From positions 1 through 32,152 of IMG/VR virus record IMGVR_UViG_3300044641_001857: a stretch of 32,152 nucleotides of DNA; one strand, 5' to 3'. The notes under the pieces are model-generated. The model was given only the letters and a program-made list of their open reading frames with translations. It had not been told where the DNA came from and ran no database searches. The position numbers and the translations under genes are program-made. Shown piece by piece: positions 29,337 to 32,152 of this stretch (position 1 is its first letter; each line of letters starts with the position of its first letter). Origin of the DNA: a virus.

Positions 29337-29506
29337 TACTTACTATGTTTAATTATCATTAATCTATCGTACAAACTTGAATTGAAGCTACCTGACTGCT
29401 CCCACCATAATTGAGATACTGATTTAGTAACTCCATTATTTTTAGGAATGTAAACGTTTTCACTCCAATCCGCTTTTTTTACTGTTTTAGTTTTAAATAG
29501 TTTCAT
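29336..29506 (-). CDS. Hypothetical 56-residue protein
   Basis: The frame encodes MKLFKTKTVKKADWSENVYI then PKNNGVTKSVSQLWWEQSGS and a basic end. It starts 3 nt after the DnaA-domain gene and ends in a TAATG overlap with the next gene. The gap between the two longer genes is filled exactly, and the W/Y content argues for real coding. Function unknown. Confidence 0.7.
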   Translation of the reverse strand: MKLFKTKTVKKADWSENVYIPKNNGVTKSVSQLWWEQSGSFNSSLYDRLMIIKHSK

Positions 29507-29509
29507 AAT

Positions 29510-29872
29510 TTAAAATTTAGTTCCGTTAATAAATGTATTTTTTAAGTCGGTGTTTAGTTCATCCGTTACCTCTGTAAAGTATTTATCGTTATAACCTTTA
29601 TAATTGTCAATGCTTCTTACTGCGTGTAATACGGTAGCGTGATTTTTACCTCCACAAATATCGCCTATTTCTTGAAGTGTTAATTTAGTATTCTTTTTTA
29701 AATACCAACAAATCAATTGACGTTTAAATACTAATTCTTTTTTTCGGTTAACAACACAAATACTGTATTTTTCTATTAACTCTTTAACTCTTGCTAATGC
29801 TTGACTAGTGTATTTTGCATCATCTGTAAGCATCATTATTCTGTAATTCGCTGGTAACATAAATTTATACAT
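29510..29872 (-). CDS. Stand-alone DnaA domain IV-like DNA-binding protein
   Basis: A 120-residue protein. Residues about 31-90 (IEKYSICVVNRKKELVFKRQ, LICWYLKKNTKLTLQEIGDI, CGGKNHATVLHAVRSIDNYK) match the C-terminal DnaA-box-binding domain of the bacterial initiator, including the family signature GGxxHxTVLHA. The ATPase domain is absent. It could bind the host or phage origin, steer replication to the phage, or regulate transcription. It overlaps the next upstream gene by 8 nt. Confidence 0.85.
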   Translation of the reverse strand: MYKFMLPANYRIMMLTDDAKYTSQALARVKELIEKYSICVVNRKKELVFKRQLICWYLKKNTKLTLQEIGDICGGKNHATVLHAVRSIDNYKGYNDKYFTEVTDELNTDLKNTFINGTKF

Positions 29873-30050
29873 TTTTACTTTCTTTTAGTTCTTTTAAATC
29901 TTTTATAAATTCTTTTGTCGCTATTATTAAAGCTCTATATTTTAATCTAGTTTCTGAATCTGAAATATGAGTACATTGTTTTATTTCATTCTCATAAGTT
30001 TCAATTCGTTTTTCGTATTGGTTAATTAACCAGTCTTCATTAAATCTCAT
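29865..30050 (-). CDS. Hypothetical helical protein
   Basis: A 61-residue charged helical protein, MRFNEDWLINQYEKRIETYE then EIKQCTHISDSETRLKYRAL and a K/E-rich end. It may form a coiled coil. It overlaps both neighbours by 8-11 nt. No family is recognised. Confidence 0.6.
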   Translation of the reverse strand: MRFNEDWLINQYEKRIETYENEIKQCTHISDSETRLKYRALIIATKEFIKDLKELKESKNV

Positions 30051-30249
30051 AATATGGCTTTATTTGTTCAACAATCATTTGTACTAAATCATCTAAATCC
30101 CTTTCTAATAAAGAAATAATGTTTTGCTCACTACCATCTAAATAAATAGCGAATAATTCAACGTGGTCAATATCTCCGTAGTTGCTTTGTTCTACTTCAA
30201 ACTCTACTTCTAATTCTACTTCTTTAAAATTTACTGTTCTACTTTGCAT
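30040..30249 (-). CDS. Hypothetical acidic protein
   Basis: A 69-residue strongly acidic protein (VNFKEVELEVEFEVEQSNYG, LLERDLDDLVQMIVEQIKPY). Small acidic early proteins sometimes mimic DNA or bind basic host proteins, but nothing proves it. The ATG is preceded by the leader CTAAAAAATAGAATT, part of the A-rich start motif seen at several early genes. Confidence 0.6.
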   Translation of the reverse strand: MQSRTVNFKEVELEVEFEVEQSNYGDIDHVELFAIYLDGSEQNIISLLERDLDDLVQMIVEQIKPYYEI

Positions 30250-30253
30250 AATT

Positions 30254-30469
30254 CTATTTTTTAGTAATTAAATAACTTGAAGTGTATAACCAACCTAATG
30301 GAGTATTACCTGATTTGCTGTAAATAGTATTATCATCAGCTGAAATTAAGTAGCAATTTCCTTTTATTTCTCTAATAAAAGCATTTTGACAAAAATATTT
30401 TGTTTGCCAATTTTGAGTTACATTTGTTTCAACGTTTACTCTATCTCCAATTTTCAATTCTAATTCCAT
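30254..30469 (-). CDS. Hypothetical beta-rich protein
   Basis: A 71-residue protein: MELELKIGDRVNVETNVTQN, then CQNAFIREIKGNCYLISADD and a C-terminal part with W and Y. The repeated strands and an early G-D-R-V turn suggest a small SH3-like barrel. Preceded by the A-rich leader CTAAAAATAGAAATT. Function unknown. Confidence 0.6.
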   Translation of the reverse strand: MELELKIGDRVNVETNVTQNWQTKYFCQNAFIREIKGNCYLISADDNTIYSKSGNTPLGWLYTSSYLITKK

Positions 30470-30480
30470 AATTTCTATTT

Positions 30481-30795
30481 TTAGTTATTTATTTTATAAA
30501 CACATATTGTATTATATCCATTAAAATTTCTTTCGATTTCTAATTTAAAATTTCCATCTATATATAAAGCTATATATCCATTAATTGTTTGAGTAAATTT
30601 TTGACATTTTTCTTTATCTTGTATTAGTCTATCCATGACATGATTAAAAATAACTGTATTATTATTGCTACTAATTATTTTATAAGGATTATTTATAGCC
30701 TTACCAAAATGTATTTTTGTTCTATTGCTTCCTGATATATTAAATTCAGTATTATTATCATCAGCGAATTTTTTAATTTTTTGTAAAATGTTCAT
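30481..30795 (-). CDS. Hypothetical protein
   Basis: A 104-residue N- and K-rich protein, MNILQKIKKFADDNNTEFNI then alternating strands to YNTICVYKINN. It is very A+T-rich compared with its neighbours, which could mean recent acquisition or weak selection. No family is recognised. Confidence 0.6.
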   Translation of the reverse strand: MNILQKIKKFADDNNTEFNISGSNRTKIHFGKAINNPYKIISSNNNTVIFNHVMDRLIQDKEKCQKFTQTINGYIALYIDGNFKLEIERNFNGYNTICVYKINN

Positions 30796-30807
30796 ATTTT
30801 CTAATTT

Positions 30808-31092
30808 TTAGTTTGATATACCTATACCGTATGAATAGTCTCTTGACATTTCATAACCTTTCCAATATTTATAAACTGTCTTTGAAGCGTTTATTTCATC
30901 AAAATAAACAGTTTCTTTGTAAAACTCATTCCATTCGCTTTGAATACTTCTTAACTTTTCTTGGTAATATTCATAAGCAATAGCAGATATTTCTTTTAAA
31001 TTATCTATTTCAGCTACTTTTTTAATACTTGCAATATCTGATTTATATAATTCGTATTGCTCAACTGCTTTGTTAAATGTCATCATTTCCAT
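30808..31092 (-). CDS. Hypothetical protein, first gene after the hammerhead leader
   Basis: A 94-residue helical acidic protein, MEMMTFNKAVEQYELYKSDI then a long helix and aromatic end (YKYWKGYEMSRDYSYGIG). Starts at 31092, 31086 or 31083 are all possible. It is the first gene of the second early unit, 20 nt downstream of the ribozyme. Function unknown; gene context suggests a role early after infection. Confidence 0.65.
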   Translation of the reverse strand: MEMMTFNKAVEQYELYKSDIASIKKVAEIDNLKEISAIAYEYYQEKLRSIQSEWNEFYKETVYFDEINASKTVYKYWKGYEMSRDYSYGIGISN

Positions 31093-31111
31093 AATTTATA
31101 TTTTTTAGTTT

Positions 31112-31164
31112 AATCTTTTCGTTCTTTTGAACTCATCAGTTAAGGCACACACCTTAAGAAGATT
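31112..31164 (-). ncRNA. Type III hammerhead ribozyme in the 5' leader of an early operon
   Basis: All conserved core bases are present in minus-strand RNA. Stem III is AAUCUU (31164-31159) with AAGAUU (31117-31112), including the A15.1-U16.1 pair. C17 is 31158, the cleavage site (NUH triplet UUC). Stem I is UUAAGG (31157-31152) with CCUUAA (31145-31140), loop UGUGUG. The core CUGAUGA is 31139-31133. Stem II is GUUC (31132-31129) with GAAC (31124-31121), loop AAAA. G12A13A14 is 31120-31118. Stems I and II are closed and stem III open, hence type III. Cleavage would separate an about 86-nt leader from the coding part. Not tested. Confidence 0.88.
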
Positions 31165-31165
31165 T

Positions 31166-31214
31166 GGTAAACATCGCTACTGTAATTTCGCTTGTATCTT
31201 GTATAATGCTTACC
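31166..31214 (-). promoter_or_regulatory. Leader hairpin directly upstream of the hammerhead
   Basis: GGUAAGCAU (31214-31206) pairs with AUGUUUACC (31174-31166) over nine base pairs including one G-U, with a 31-nt loop. Its foot is one base away from ribozyme stem III, so the two could stack. It may protect the 5' fragment, shape the ribozyme or hold a regulatory loop. Confidence 0.6.
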
Positions 31215-31248
31215 TCAGAAATAAAGAACGTTTTCTCGTTGTATGAAG

Positions 31249-31281
31249 CAAATATAGTTATTCTTTTTTGTAATTAACAAA
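31249..31281 (-). promoter_or_regulatory. Promoter of the hammerhead-led early operon
   Basis: The -7 box TATATTTG (31249-31256) is preceded by TTTG (31278-31281) at 21 nt, an optimal Bacteroidetes arrangement. Transcription should start near 31243, leaving an about 150-nt leader before the first start codon. It lies just after the terminator that ends the SSB unit. Confidence 0.75.
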
Positions 31282-31313
31282 CTTTAATCACATTATTTTT
31301 AATTATTTTGCAT

Positions 31314-31343
31314 AAAAAAACCTAACTCATTACAAGCTAGGTT
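31314..31343 (-). terminator. Rho-independent terminator after SSB
   Basis: In minus-strand RNA a 9-bp stem (31335-31343 with 31319-31327, one G-U pair) with a 7-nt loop is followed by a run of U (31314-31320). It lies 24 nt after the SSB stop codon and separates the recombination operon from the ribozyme-led operon. Confidence 0.8.
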
Positions 31344-31366
31344 CTTAAAAGTTAAATTATTTTAGA

Positions 31367-31654
31367 TCAAAAAGGAAGCGAGTCGTCTTTTTTAGGATCA
31401 TTTGCTACATTTTCAACTTCCTTTTCAGCTACTTTAATAACGTTGTCCGTCCAAACTACTTTACCATTTGCAATATATTGCTTTGGCGTTTTAGCATCTC
31501 TTTCGTCTTTTGTTTGACTATACGCCATACTTACATTGTTACCATACTTTGTTTCATCATTGATAAATATTTGTGTATTTAAATATTTACCGTCTACTAA
31601 TCTACCTTTATCTACCTTTGATAAATCAATACTTAAATTTAAAATTGCTGACAT
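31367..31654 (-). CDS. ssb: Single-stranded DNA-binding protein
   Basis: A 95-residue protein with strand-rich OB-fold-like character (ILNLSIDLSKVDKGRLVDGK, LNTQIFINDETKYGNNVSMA, KQYIANGKVVWTDNVIKVAE) and a linker leading to the acidic tip DDSLPF, like the DDDIPF tail by which SSBs recruit replication and repair proteins. It is short for the family. It protects single-stranded DNA and works with the ERF annealing protein of the same operon. Confidence 0.8.
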   Translation of the reverse strand: MSAILNLSIDLSKVDKGRLVDGKYLNTQIFINDETKYGNNVSMAYSQTKDERDAKTPKQYIANGKVVWTDNVIKVAEKEVENVANDPKKDDSLPF

Positions 31655-31730
31655 TACTTTTATTTATTTAAATTATTAAAAATGTGTTCTATTGAAAATG
31701 GAAGTTTTTGCACCTATACCGATTAATTTA

Positions 31731-32152
31731 TTACTTGTTTTTAACTGCTAAACTACTTTTGCTAAACGTTACGATAGGAACATCTAAAACCTCCCCTGTT
31801 TGTTCATTAAGCGAAGATATATTATTCTTTTGATTTTCGTACACCGATTTGTATTTATTCTCAATTTGCCTTAAGTTTTCTTTTGCTTCGTTCCATTCTG
31901 CAATATTACTAAAATCAAACTGTTTTCTTCCCTCCGTTCGTGTGAAAGTGTATGAACCGATTTTAAACGTTTTGTCGTACTTTTCTGATTCATTGTAAGC
32001 CAATGTATCAATTTGTTTTTTCGCATCGTTAAAACGCTTCTCTAGTTCTTTAAATACTGCGAAGGCTTCTAGGCTTGAAGTAAAACCTAAATCTACGTTT
32101 CTGATTACTAAATCAATTTGATTTTGAATAACGTTAATTGAATCGGTAGTTA
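31731..32152 (-). CDS. Unknown recombination-operon protein, C-terminal part (gene split by contig ends)
   Basis: This is the remainder of the gene that begins at 182. Positions 32026-32152 duplicate 1-127. The reading frame is open to the right-hand end with no ATG inside the window, and joining the ends restores 158 codons. An apparent internal start at a TTG (32003) is not needed. The end reads KSVYENQKNNISSLNEQTGE then VLDVPIVTFSKSSLAVKNK. The stop is 76 nt before the SSB start. Function unknown. Confidence 0.85.
   Translation of the reverse strand, partial: TTDSINVIQNQIDLVIRNVDLGFTSSLEAFAVFKELEKRFNDAKKQIDTLAYNESEKYDKTFKIGSYTFTRTEGRKQFDFSNIAEWNEAKENLRQIENKYKSVYENQKNNISSLNEQTGEVLDVPIVTFSKSSLAVKNK
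32026..32152. repeat. Terminal direct repeat, right copy
   Basis: Identical over 127 bases to positions 1-127, and in the same reading frame of the junction gene. It shows that the contig can be closed to a circle. Confidence 0.95.

Noticed and set aside
32001-32003. TTG start for a 90-residue protein
   Set aside because: The frame continues upstream across the contig join to an ATG with a good A-rich leader at 182.
1-32152. CRISPR array, insertion sequence, integrase or toxin-antitoxin pair
   Set aside because: No regularly spaced repeats, transposase or recombinase motifs, or recognisable toxin genes were found on either strand. The only tandem array is the 44-nt 11-bp repeat in the initiator gene.

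Overview
The window is one complete tailed-phage genome of the siphovirus type, probably infecting a member of the Bacteroidetes (Flavobacteriia-like). The first 127 bases are repeated exactly as the last 127 bases, so the contig closes into a circle (or circularly permuted molecule) of 32,025 bp. A host in the Bacteroidetes is suggested by strongly A+T-rich DNA, absence of GGAGG-type ribosome binding sites, promoters of the TAnnTTTG type with an upstream TTG/TTTG, A-rich leaders before start codons, a lipoprotein with a CKKDE surface-export-like signal, and structural proteins of the type seen in flavobacterial phages. No integrase or clear CI-type repressor is visible. No contractile-sheath gene is visible.

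All credible genes read on the minus strand, so the map is best read from high to low coordinates and across the contig ends. After the terminator at 745-771, a promoter at 705-734 starts a recombination unit: an ERF-family annealing protein, an unknown protein whose gene is cut by the contig ends, and a single-strand binding protein, closed by a terminator at 31314-31343. A second promoter (31249-31281) starts a 150-nt structured leader that contains what looks like a complete type III hammerhead ribozyme (31112-31164), followed by many small genes: a stand-alone DnaA domain IV protein, an HTH protein, a membrane protein and a DUF3310-like protein, ending at a terminator at 27542-27573. Then come an HTH-metallophosphoesterase, a roughly 90-nt structured RNA with kissing loops and its own promoter (26054-26179), an O-like replication initiator carrying four 11-bp direct repeats, a primase-helicase, a GIY-YIG-like protein, NinG and several zinc-ribbon proteins.

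A promoter at 21148-21176 precedes a sigma-factor-like protein, a predicted surface lipoprotein, the terminase subunits and the structural region. The structural order is unusual: terminase, tail chaperones with a -1 frameshift on a T9 tract, tail completion and tip proteins, tape measure, XkdF-like protease, fibre, scaffold, major capsid, major tail protein, portal, connector, more fibres, then lysis genes (membrane proteins and an M15 peptidase). The tail genes therefore come before the head genes, and the portal lies near the end. Terminators sit directly after the major capsid and major tail genes.

Ten genes shorter than 60 codons were found by reading the gaps; most overlap their neighbours by ATGA or TAATG junctions. 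The most notable observations are the hammerhead ribozyme, the kissing-loop RNA, the frameshift site, the repeats inside the replication gene, and a palindromic AAACGTTT element placed 7-8 nt before four late genes. All homology statements are from memory of protein families, without database searches.
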